Assembly: GCF_021559775.1 (NCBI RefSeq) | Contig: NZ_CP056047.1 | Location: forward strand, 2,880,001 to 2,944,000 | DNA length: 64,000 nt | Direction of reading: 5' to 3' | DNA from: Gillisella vitis | Lineage (GTDB): Bacteria > Pseudomonadota > Alphaproteobacteria > Rhizobiales > Rhizobiaceae | Program-made: the position numbers and the translations under genes | The notes under the pieces: model-generated | The model's database searches: none | What the model saw: only the letters and a program-made list of their open reading frames with translations | What the model was told of the DNA's origin: nothing | Part shown: in pieces, positions 28,011 to 36,087 of the stretch | How the letters are laid out: every line of letters starts with the position of its first letter | How positions within the stretch are numbered: the first letter of the stretch is position 1

Positions 28011-29044
28011 GGGGTCAGACCAGCCAGTTGCGGCCTGTCACCGGACTTGCCGGGCTGGATGTTGAGCATTTCGGTTTCCGGCCACCAGTCACCGGCCACC
28101 CAATAGGCCCAACCGACCCAGCGATCCGGGTTCTTCTCCACCACTTCAACCATGTCCTTGATGCCCTTGACACAGGGCTCTGCGCCCGGCGCGCCGAATT
28201 CGCCGAGATAGCCCCGCTTGTCATTCTTGCGCAGCCAATCCGTGAAGGTCTCTATGGCGGCCACCGCGTCGCCTGCCCGGCTGCATTCATCCTTGGTGCC
28301 GGAAAAATCCGCGTCGAAATACTGGTGAACCTCATAGGCATAATTATTGCCGGGGTCCTTCACGCCCAGCATGACCTCGCCATTGGCGCCGCCATAGCCA
28401 TCGCTTTGCCAGCTATGCGCACCTGTCCAGGACACGCCCGGCACGAGAATAAGGTTTTTCGCCCCAACTTGACGAATGGCGGCAATGGCGGCATTCGCAG
28501 CCGGGAGCCATTGGCTGGCTGGCATGTCATACGGCTCATTCATCAAGCCGAAGACGATGGTCGGGTCATTGGCATAGTGAGCGGCCAGCCGCATCCACAA
28601 ATCCGCGAAGGCCTCCACCGGCACGTCCGGGCCATTAATCTGTTTTTGATGATAGACCGCGAAATTATGCGGATCGAGCACCACCCGCAGATGCGCCTCC
28701 TTCAGCTGTGCAACGGCTGTATCCAGTCGTTTCAGCTCGTCAGCGTCGAAAGCACTCTTGAGTTTGGGTTGCAGGCGTTCCCACTTGAAGGGAAGCCTTA
28801 CAGAATTGAAGCCTTTCTCGGCAAAATAGCCAATGGTCTTGGCACTGGGATAGGTATAGGCCCTGTCCGGGGCGCCGCCAATCTCACCGAATTCCGCGCC
28901 AGAAAGATTGACCCCTCGCATGCAGGCCTGACCGGCCCACGCTTGTCCGCTGATGACCGGTGCCACCGAAAGCGTGAGAGCCACAGACATGGTTATGGTC
29001 CTTTTCAACACGCTCTCACATCTGTCTGTCGTCATCACTGCCAT
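27953..29044 (-). CDS. Secreted GH5 glycoside hydrolase (endoglucanase-like)
   Basis: 363 residues. A signal peptide (cleavage probably after AWA, residue 37) directs it to the periplasm or outside. The mature enzyme is a GH5 TIM barrel: the acid/base is Glu170 in GLMNEP, the nucleophile is Glu282 in YLGEFG, and an Arg/His set (RLPFKWERLQP, DPHN) lines the site. The start is set by GAGGA about 9 nt upstream. Beta-glucan cleaving enzymes often sit in exopolysaccharide clusters, where they trim or release the polymer, which suggests a beta-1,4-glucan-like backbone. It converges on and overlaps the polymerase gene. Confidence 0.88.
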   Translation of the reverse strand: MAVMTTDRCESVLKRTITMSVALTLSVAPVISGQAWAGQACMRGVNLSGAEFGEIGGAPDRAYTYPSAKTIGYFAEKGFNSVRLPFKWERLQPKLKSAFDADELKRLDTAVAQLKEAHLRVVLDPHNFAVYHQKQINGPDVPVEAFADLWMRLAAHYANDPTIVFGLMNEPYDMPASQWLPAANAAIAAIRQVGAKNLILVPGVSWTGAHSWQSDGYGGANGEVMLGVKDPGNNYAYEVHQYFDADFSGTKDECSRAGDAVAAIETFTDWLRKNDKRGYLGEFGAPGAEPCVKGIKDMVEVVEKNPDRWVGWAYWVAGDWWPETEMLNIQPGKSGDRPQLAGLTPYLRDFSAASADCPSLRSR

Positions 29045-29404
29045 TTGCTTATCCTCGTTTTTCGTTCTGTCACGCAGGCAGCTATTGTGCTGGCAAACAG
29101 CGACTGGACTTATTTGCGCTGTCATTCGGCGTCCTACCATAATGTTGCGACACAATGCGGCGCATGAAGACGCAATCGGACCACCTTTTGCCCCGCAAAC
29201 CCGGCAGTTTCATTCTCATGGCTCTTCGACACTTTTCCTTAAAAGAAAAATAGTTTACTAGATCGGGGCCAAGCCCCCTGAATTGATCGGGATTGACAAT
29301 GGATTATGCATCATAAATCAGAAGGCTAACAACCCGCTTCTTCAGGCGGAAGACGCTTTAACGGAAAGAGGCCGTACAAACCGGCCACATCAGAGGAAGA
29401 CGAG
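29045..29404. promoter_or_regulatory. Divergent gap between the GH5 gene and purU
   Basis: A 360-bp stretch without a convincing gene. A TTGACA at 29293-29298 could be a -35 element for purU, though no well-spaced -10 is clear. A GAGGA site for the GH5 gene is at the left end. A small imperfect hairpin (CCGCTTCTTCAGGCGG) lies near 29335-29352. Confidence 0.4.
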
Positions 29405-30289
29405 ATGACGAGTTATGTTCTGACGGTATCGTGTCCATCCAAGCGCGGCATTGTCGCGGCCCTTTCCGGCTATCTGGCGGAAATGGGATGCAATATCGTC
29501 GACAGCTCGCAATTCGACGATCTGGGTACCGACCGTTTTTTCATGCGCGTCAGCTTTATTTCCGAACAGGGGGCAAGCCGCGAAAAGATCGAGGCAGGCC
29601 TTGCACCCATTGTCGATAATTTCCAGATGGAGATCGGGCTTTATGATGCGACAGAGCGGGTCAAGGTCCTGCTGATGGTGTCACGCTTCGGCCATTGCCT
29701 GAACGACCTGCTGTATCGCTGGAAAATCGGCGCCCTGCCGATCGACATCGTCGGCGTGGTCTCCAACCATTTCGACTACCAGAAGGTCGTGGTCAATCAT
29801 GACATTCCCTTCCACCACATCAAGGTGACGAAGGACAACAAGCCGCAGGCCGAAGCCCAGTTGATGGAGCTTGTGCAGCAGACCGGTACCGAACTGATCG
29901 TGCTGGCCCGTTATATGCAGGTCCTCTCCGACGCGATGTGCCAGAAGATGTCGGGCAAGATCATCAACATCCACCATTCCTTCCTGCCGAGCTTCAAGGG
30001 TGCCAATCCCTACAAGCAGGCCTTTGAGCGCGGCGTGAAGCTGATCGGGGCAACCGCCCATTATGTCACCGCCGATCTCGACGAAGGCCCGATCATCGAG
30101 CAGGATGTCGCGCGCGTCACCCATGCCCAGAACGCCGAGGATTACGTGTCGATCGGCCGCGATGTGGAAAGCCAGGTTCTCGCCCGCGCCATCCATGCCC
30201 ATATCCATCATCGCACCTTCATCAACGGCAATAAGAGCGTGGTTTTTCCGGCCAGCCCCGGCTCCTATGCATCGGAACGCATGGGATAG
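29405..30289 (+). CDS. purU: Formyltetrahydrofolate deformylase
   Basis: 294 residues. It hydrolyses 10-formyl-THF to THF and formate, balancing the one-carbon pool. An N-terminal ACT domain (SKRGIVAALSGYLAEMGCNI, about residues 10-85) is followed by a formyltransferase-fold domain with INIHHSFLPSFKGANPY. GAGGAAGACGAG supplies a good ribosome site for the ATG. Confidence 0.95.
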   Translation: MTSYVLTVSCPSKRGIVAALSGYLAEMGCNIVDSSQFDDLGTDRFFMRVSFISEQGASREKIEAGLAPIVDNFQMEIGLYDATERVKVLLMVSRFGHCLNDLLYRWKIGALPIDIVGVVSNHFDYQKVVVNHDIPFHHIKVTKDNKPQAEAQLMELVQQTGTELIVLARYMQVLSDAMCQKMSGKIINIHHSFLPSFKGANPYKQAFERGVKLIGATAHYVTADLDEGPIIEQDVARVTHAQNAEDYVSIGRDVESQVLARAIHAHIHHRTFINGNKSVVFPASPGSYASERMG

Positions 30290-30567
30290 ACGGGCATCAA
30301 GGCCAGTCATCAAGGATCGAGCAGGACCGCTTCACAAGCGAAACCGGCTCTTTCCACACCTCAAACGTTTGTTCCCCATGTTATTTTATAGATGGGCGAT
30401 AGACGCGCGGATTCTCTCTGCTAGAGTTTGTCAGGAAACATGGTTATCGGCTTTACAACGCGAGAAACCAAAAGAAGACAGACATGAGCTTGCATGATGC
30501 AGGTCGGACCGGAGTTCAGACCGGACAGGCCCAGCTCTCAGCCGATTGATTCTGCAGGAGGCAGTCC

Positions 30568-33492
30568 ATGCCAAACACCCTTCTCTTTCAGCGCACCGGG
30601 CTTGCGCGGCCTCACGTGACGCTTGAGGCGGCAGTGACCCTGCTGAAAGAGCAGTATGGCCTTGAAGGCGCCGTCAAGGAGCTGGGTTCCCAACAGGACC
30701 GCAATTTCCGCGTGGATACCGGCGACCGCCGCTTCGTGCTGAAAATCTGCCGCCAGGAGTATGCGAGCGTCGAACTGGAAGCCCAGAATGCGGCCTTGCG
30801 GCATCTGGCACAAATCCCCGATGCCCCGATAGCCCCGGAACCGGTCCCCTCCCTCAGCGGAGAAGAGATCGTGGCCGTCACCCTCAGTGAGGAAAGCTAT
30901 TACGCCCGCCTGCTGACCTATATCGACGGCGAATCCCTGAGCCAGCGAAGCTATCTTGCACCTGCGACCATGAGCGCCATCGGCAGCTTTTGCGCCCGCA
31001 TGGCGTTGGCGCTGGCCGATTTCGACCATCCCGGCCTGGACCGTGACCTGCAATGGGATCTGCGGCGTGCCGGACCGGTCACCTTGCATCTTCTGGCCTC
31101 CGTCAGCGAGCCAAAACGCCGTGACGATGTCGCCAAGGCGATGATCGTCACCATGCGTCATATCAATCCGTTGCTGGGCGAGCTGCGCCTTCAGGCCGTG
31201 CATCACGACCTGACCGGTGACAACATCATGGGCGCGCCCGATGCCGCCGGTCGGCTTCTGCCGCAAGCCGTGATCGATTTCGGTGATCTGGTGACAGGCT
31301 GGCTGGTGGGTGACCTTGCCGTGACGTGCGCTGCACTCTTGCACCAGGCCGATGGTGATCCTTTTGGCGTGCTGCCGGTCATCCAGGCTTTTCACGCGCT
31401 TTATCCGTTGAATGAAGCCGAGATCAAAGCTCTTTGGCCCCTTATCGTCGCACGCGCTGCCGTGCTGGTGGCCAGCAGCGAGCAGCAATTGTCGATCGAT
31501 CCCGACAATGATTATGTCTCCGGCAATCTGGAACATGAACGGGAAATTTTCACCCTCGCCACCTCCCTGCCCTTCTCGGTCATGGAAGCAGCGATCTTTG
31601 CCAAGCTTGGCCAGGAGCCACCGGAAGAGCGCCCGGTGCTTGGCCGGCTTCTGCCCGGCATCGATCCGCTCAGCGTGCATCTGACCGACCTGTCCACTCT
31701 CAGTCCCGCGCTGATTGAGGACGACTGGGCCGATGCCCAGATCGACTGGAAGCTGCTGGCCAAGGCCGCCGCCGATACCGGTGTTGCCGCGACCCGCTAC
31801 GGTGAATGCCGCCTGTCCTATACCAGGCTTTTGTCGCCGCGCATGCCAGCAACCTTTGCGCTGCATGTCGATGCCTGCTTGCCAGCGGGAACCGAGGCCG
31901 TGGTTCCCTTCGATTGCGTGCTGAAGCGCACCAGCCAGCACTTCATTTTGATGGCACAGGATCTGGCCCTGCATATCCATGGGCTGGAATGCCAGTTTGA
32001 AGACGGTACGGAATTGCAGGCAGGAACGCCCCTTGGCCGGATTGCCGGAGCGGAAGGGTCCGTGGGCGGGCTGCGATTGCAGCTTTGCCGCGATCCTGAC
32101 CTCGTGCCGCCGCTGTTTGCCAGACCCGATCACGCCTATGCCTGGCGGCGTGTCTGCCTGTCGCCGGCTGCCCTGTTCGGCGTCGATCTGGATGCGCAAC
32201 TGCCAGGCAGCGAAGCCCTGCTTGCGACCCGCAGCCAGCATTTTGCCAGCCCGCAAAAACACTATTATGCCCATCCGCCGCAGATCGAGCGTGGTTTTGG
32301 CGAACACCTGTTCGACATGGCGGGCCGCGCCTATCTTGATATGGTCAACAATGTCGCCACCGTCGGCCATGGCCATCCCCGTCTTGCCCATGCGGCCTGG
32401 ACGCAGTGGTCGCGGCTCAACACCAATTCCCGCTTTCATTACCGCGCCGTCGCCGAATTTTCCGAGCGGTTGGCGAACCTTGCGCCGGAAGGACTGGACA
32501 CAGTTTTTCTGGTCAATAGCGGCTCGGAAGCCGTGGACCTCGCCATCCGGCTGGCCTGGGCGGCCAGCGGAAAACGCAACCTGGTCAGCCTGAAGGAAGC
32601 CTATCACGGCTGGACCATGGCGAGCGACGCGGTCTCCACCTCGATTGCCGATAATCCGCGCGCCCTGGAAACCCGGCCGGACTGGGTATGGCCCGTCACC
32701 GCCCCCAACAGCTATCGCGGCCCGCATAGAGGGCCGGATAGCGCCGCCGACTATATCGCTGAGGTGGAAAAGACACTGGAGGACATCGATGCTGGAGGTG
32801 AGGGCCTCGCCGGTTTTATCGCCGAAAGCCTGTTTGGCAATGCCGGTGGCATCGCCTTGCCGCCCGGCTATCTCCAGGGCGTCTATCCCTTGATCCGGGC
32901 GCGTGGCGGGCTGTGCATCGCCGATGAAGTTCAGGTCGGCTATGGCCGTCTCGGCCATCATTTCTGGGGTTTCGAGCAGCAGGGCGTCATCCCTGATATC
33001 ATCACCATCGCCAAGGGCATGGGCAATGGTCAGCCGCTCGGCGCCGTTATCACCACAAAGGCGATTGCCGATGCCTTTGAGCAGGACGGCTACTTTTTCT
33101 CGTCGTCCGGTGGAAGCCCGGTCAGTTCAGTGATCGGCATGACGGTGCTGGACATCATGCGCGACGAAAACTTGCAGGACAATGCCCGTGATGTCGGCGA
33201 TTTCCTGCGCGAAAAACTGGAGGATCTGGTTGCCGTCCATCCCCTGGCCGGTGCCGTGCACGGCGTGGGGCTTTATCTCGGCCTCGAACTGGTCCGCGAC
33301 CGCCAGACGCTGGAACCGGCGGCCCAAGAAACCGCAGCCATCTGCGAACGGCTGCTCGACCTCGGCATCATCATGCAGCCGACCGGCGACCATCTCAACG
33401 TCCTGAAGATCAAGCCGCCGCTCTGCCTGACCTATGAAAGCGCCAGCTTCTTCGTCGCCATGCTGGACAAGGTCCTGACCGAAGGCTGGTAA
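30568..33492 (+). CDS. Kinase / M23-like / class III aminotransferase fusion (putative phospho-lyase)
   Basis: 974 residues in three parts. Residues about 20-320 are an APH-type kinase with HHDLTGDN (His212, Asp214, Asn219) and a VIDFGD metal site. Residues about 400-540 are a beta-rich M23/lipoyl-like module. Residues about 560-974 are a class III PLP enzyme with ADEVQVGYGR and the PLP lysine Lys816 in IAKGMGNGQPLG. Animals have a hydroxylysine or ethanolamine kinase and a matching phospho-lyase of this class as separate proteins, so the fusion should phosphorylate an amino alcohol and then eliminate phosphate. The exact substrate is unknown. AGGAGG precedes the start. Confidence 0.85.
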   Translation: MPNTLLFQRTGLARPHVTLEAAVTLLKEQYGLEGAVKELGSQQDRNFRVDTGDRRFVLKICRQEYASVELEAQNAALRHLAQIPDAPIAPEPVPSLSGEEIVAVTLSEESYYARLLTYIDGESLSQRSYLAPATMSAIGSFCARMALALADFDHPGLDRDLQWDLRRAGPVTLHLLASVSEPKRRDDVAKAMIVTMRHINPLLGELRLQAVHHDLTGDNIMGAPDAAGRLLPQAVIDFGDLVTGWLVGDLAVTCAALLHQADGDPFGVLPVIQAFHALYPLNEAEIKALWPLIVARAAVLVASSEQQLSIDPDNDYVSGNLEHEREIFTLATSLPFSVMEAAIFAKLGQEPPEERPVLGRLLPGIDPLSVHLTDLSTLSPALIEDDWADAQIDWKLLAKAAADTGVAATRYGECRLSYTRLLSPRMPATFALHVDACLPAGTEAVVPFDCVLKRTSQHFILMAQDLALHIHGLECQFEDGTELQAGTPLGRIAGAEGSVGGLRLQLCRDPDLVPPLFARPDHAYAWRRVCLSPAALFGVDLDAQLPGSEALLATRSQHFASPQKHYYAHPPQIERGFGEHLFDMAGRAYLDMVNNVATVGHGHPRLAHAAWTQWSRLNTNSRFHYRAVAEFSERLANLAPEGLDTVFLVNSGSEAVDLAIRLAWAASGKRNLVSLKEAYHGWTMASDAVSTSIADNPRALETRPDWVWPVTAPNSYRGPHRGPDSAADYIAEVEKTLEDIDAGGEGLAGFIAESLFGNAGGIALPPGYLQGVYPLIRARGGLCIADEVQVGYGRLGHHFWGFEQQGVIPDIITIAKGMGNGQPLGAVITTKAIADAFEQDGYFFSSSGGSPVSSVIGMTVLDIMRDENLQDNARDVGDFLREKLEDLVAVHPLAGAVHGVGLYLGLELVRDRQTLEPAAQETAAICERLLDLGIIMQPTGDHLNVLKIKPPLCLTYESASFFVAMLDKVLTEGW

Positions 33493-33512
33493 CAGGCTTC
33501 GCCTGATGAAGG

Positions 33513-33749
33513 TCAGAAAGCGGTAAACGTCATTGTCGTCAGCGAGCGGACCACACCGGGTACAGCCGAAATCTGCTCGTTAACGAATTTACCGACGTCC
33601 TGCCCATCCTCGATATAGACCTTCATCAGCAGATCATATTCGCCCGAGGTGGAATAAAGTTCTGAGACGATCTCCGCCTTATAGATCGCATCGGCCACCT
33701 CATAGGTCTTGCCGGGAACACATTGCAGCTGAACGAAAATGGGTTTCAT
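33513..33749 (-). CDS. Stand-alone Lrp/AsnC ligand-binding (RAM) domain protein
   Basis: 78 residues made only of the Lrp/AsnC effector domain; the helix-turn-helix is absent. Such SraA-like proteins form dimers and higher oligomers and may bind amino acids or pair with full-length Lrp regulators. It converges on the fused aminotransferase gene with a 20-nt gap. A link to that enzyme's amino-acid substrate is possible but rests on position alone. Confidence 0.85.
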   Translation of the reverse strand: MKPIFVQLQCVPGKTYEVADAIYKAEIVSELYSTSGEYDLLMKVYIEDGQDVGKFVNEQISAVPGVVRSLTTMTFTAF

Positions 33750-33931
33750 GGAAATAGATCCTGAGATTGCGCGTCGAAACGTCTGAAAGACCGTGCAGGC
33801 AATGCCTGAGAAAACAATGCCACACTGTCTTTATCCGATACCGCAAATACAAGCGGGATGTCACCCTGCAATCGCAGGTCTCGCCTGCGCATGGATGCAC
33901 AGGCGAATGGCAATCCGTCAGTCAGCAGCAT

Positions 33932-34963
33932 TTACGAATGAGGTCTGAAGGCAACGACACCCCGGCTGCGCGCCCGCACCTCCGGTGAGGCAAGACATGT
34001 GGAAAGGGCCTCATAGCCGGGCGCACCGGGATAAGGCGCGACCACGCTTGGCGGGCTGTGGTTCGCCGGGCAAAAAATGATGGCTTCGTCCCCCGTCACG
34101 GCATCCAGGTCGAGGATCGACGCCGATCGGGTCATGAGAAACAGCGGGCGTGATTGGGAGCAGTGATGGCGCAGGTAACAGGTCAACGCCTCCTGCGTGG
34201 CGCGATCCAGGCCATCCTCCACCATGTCGATAACCAGGCAGGCGGGACCGTGAGCTTCCAGCCCGACCAGAAGGGCCGTCAAGGCATCAGAAGGAACAGC
34301 CCCTTCCTCCATAAGCCAAGCCAAGGCCCGCTCAATCCTTTCCCTTAAACAGAGATCAACCTCAAGACGCGCCTTTGCCGCACTGCCCTTGTCCTCAAGC
34401 CGGTCCAGACCAAGAAATGCTGCATCAGGCAAAGCGGCGGCGATGGCATGGGCAAGCCTGGTCTTGCCGCATCCGAGTGGACCGACAATATAATTGATTG
34501 GACGAATATCCAGCAGCTCGAAGCGTTCTCCACCCCATGGCCAAGGAAGATCCAGGGCAAGCCGAACGTCGCCACTGCGACGCGAAAGGCCCACCAGATC
34601 GGTAAATGACGGAACCGACCCGGCAGCGATATCCTGGCGCAGCGCCCGGATTTTCTCCAGGGCTTGCGCCATCTGCCGGATGGTCCGTTCAAGTGCGGAC
34701 TGATGCCGCGCGAAAGCCGGTTCAAGGCATTGCGGGTCCCCTTCCAGCACGCGCTTAACCTCTGCAAGACTGAGGCCCAGGTCTCGCAGGGCAATGATGT
34801 CCGTGGCGCGAGCCATTTCGGCGGGACCGTAAGTCCTCCATCCCGCAGTGGTGCGAACCGGCGTTATCAACCCTTTCTGCTCGTAGAGCCTCAGGGCCTT
34901 CATGGATACGCCGAGCCGGCTCGCTGCCTCGGAAGCATTTAGATAGTGAGCGGAATACGTCAC
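33932..34963 (-). CDS. MerR-family regulator fused to a P-loop ATPase domain
   Basis: 343 residues. An N-terminal MerR winged helix (ASEAASRLGVSMKALRLYEQ, about residues 9-75) and a dimerisation helix (about 80-112) are followed by a domain with Walker A GPLGCGKT (161-168) and a Walker B-like CLVIDMVED near 250. A typical MerR protein ends after the helix with a short ligand site. No ABC signature motif was seen. It is divergent from the exonuclease gene across 110 bp; self-regulation is plausible. What the ATPase senses is unknown. Confidence 0.82.
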   Translation of the reverse strand: MTYSAHYLNASEAASRLGVSMKALRLYEQKGLITPVRTTAGWRTYGPAEMARATDIIALRDLGLSLAEVKRVLEGDPQCLEPAFARHQSALERTIRQMAQALEKIRALRQDIAAGSVPSFTDLVGLSRRSGDVRLALDLPWPWGGERFELLDIRPINYIVGPLGCGKTRLAHAIAAALPDAAFLGLDRLEDKGSAAKARLEVDLCLRERIERALAWLMEEGAVPSDALTALLVGLEAHGPACLVIDMVEDGLDRATQEALTCYLRHHCSQSRPLFLMTRSASILDLDAVTGDEAIIFCPANHSPPSVVAPYPGAPGYEALSTCLASPEVRARSRGVVAFRPHS

Positions 34964-35073
34964 GAATCACCTCGTTCGTTGTTGACCGCCATATGTATGG
35001 AAGCGGCCCCAAGGGACAGGTCAAGAGCAAATTCGCTCTACACTTCTCAAGCCTCCCGCCCTATTTTAGCACT

Positions 35074-36087
35074 ATGATCAAGCCCGAGGCCCTGCTGCAT
35101 CCGACCCCTGCCGGTCTCTATTGTCCGATTGGCGATTTCTATGTCGATCCGGTGCGACCGGTGGCACGGGCGCTGATCACCCATGGCCATTCCGACCATG
35201 CCCGTGCCGGTCATGATAAGGTGCTGGCCACACGGCAAACGCTTGACATCATGGCGTTGCGCTACGGCGCGGACTTTGCCGGGTCTTCGCAGGCGGTCGA
35301 TTTTGGGGAAACCGTCACGCTGGACGGCGTTGCCGTCGGCTTTCATCCGGCAGGTCATGTTCTGGGTTCGGCGCAGATTTCCATCGAGCGGGCGGGAACA
35401 CGTATCATTGTTTCCGGCGACTACAAGCGTCGGCCCGATGCCACCTGTGCGGCCTTCGTGCCTGTGCCGTGCGATGTGTTCATTACCGAAGCGACCTTTG
35501 CGCTGCCGGTCTTTCACCATCCCGATCCAGCGCTGGAAATCGGTAAGCTTTTGCGGTCGCTGGAACAGTTTCCGCAGCGCAGCCATCTGGTCGGGGCCTA
35601 TGCGCTGGGCAAGGCGCAGCGGGTGATTTCGCTGATCCGCCAGGCGGGCTATGACAGACCGATCTATATTCATGGTGCGCTCGCCAAGCTCTGCGACTAT
35701 TACCAGAGCCAGGGCATCGAGCTGGGAGAGTTGCGCCCCGCAACGGTGGAAAGCGGCGGCTCCAGCCATTTCGAAGGCGCTATCGTCATTGGCCCGCCTT
35801 CGGCTTTTGCCGATCGCTGGGCGCGGCGTTTTCACGACCCATTGCCGATTTTCGCTTCTGGCTGGATGATGGTGCGCCAAAGGGCCAAGCAGCGCGGAGT
35901 CGAATTGCCGCTGGTCATATCCGACCATTGCGACTGGCCGGAACTGATCGAGACGATTAGCGAGTTGCAACCCGGTGCCGTCTGGGTCACGCATGGACGC
36001 GAAGAGGCTTTGGTGCGCTGGTGCGAGTTGAACGGTATCACCGCCAAGCCGCTGCATCTGGTCGGCTATGAAGACGAGGGCGATTGA
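35074..36087 (+). CDS. Ligase-associated DNA exonuclease (metallo-beta-lactamase/beta-CASP fold)
   Basis: 337 residues. The metal-binding HGHSDHARAG motif is near residue 37 and a second histidine set lies at PAGHVLGSAQ. It belongs to the SNM1/Artemis-like exonucleases that occur beside ATP-dependent DNA ligases in bacteria. Its stop overlaps the ligase start (TGATG), so the pair should be made together and act in DNA end processing. The open frame extends upstream to 34993, but the family N-terminus favours 35074. Confidence 0.88.
   Translation: MIKPEALLHPTPAGLYCPIGDFYVDPVRPVARALITHGHSDHARAGHDKVLATRQTLDIMALRYGADFAGSSQAVDFGETVTLDGVAVGFHPAGHVLGSAQISIERAGTRIIVSGDYKRRPDATCAAFVPVPCDVFITEATFALPVFHHPDPALEIGKLLRSLEQFPQRSHLVGAYALGKAQRVISLIRQAGYDRPIYIHGALAKLCDYYQSQGIELGELRPATVESGGSSHFEGAIVIGPPSAFADRWARRFHDPLPIFASGWMMVRQRAKQRGVELPLVISDHCDWPELIETISELQPGAVWVTHGREEALVRWCELNGITAKPLHLVGYEDEGD

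Noticed and set aside
27902..29167. 421-codon frame antisense to the GH5 gene
   Set aside because: The GH5 gene has a signal peptide and both catalytic Glu residues; the antisense product matches nothing recognisable.
30538..32961. Very long antisense frame (807 codons) opposite the fused aminotransferase
   Set aside because: Its product shows no domain pattern, while the sense product has three recognisable domains with intact catalytic motifs.
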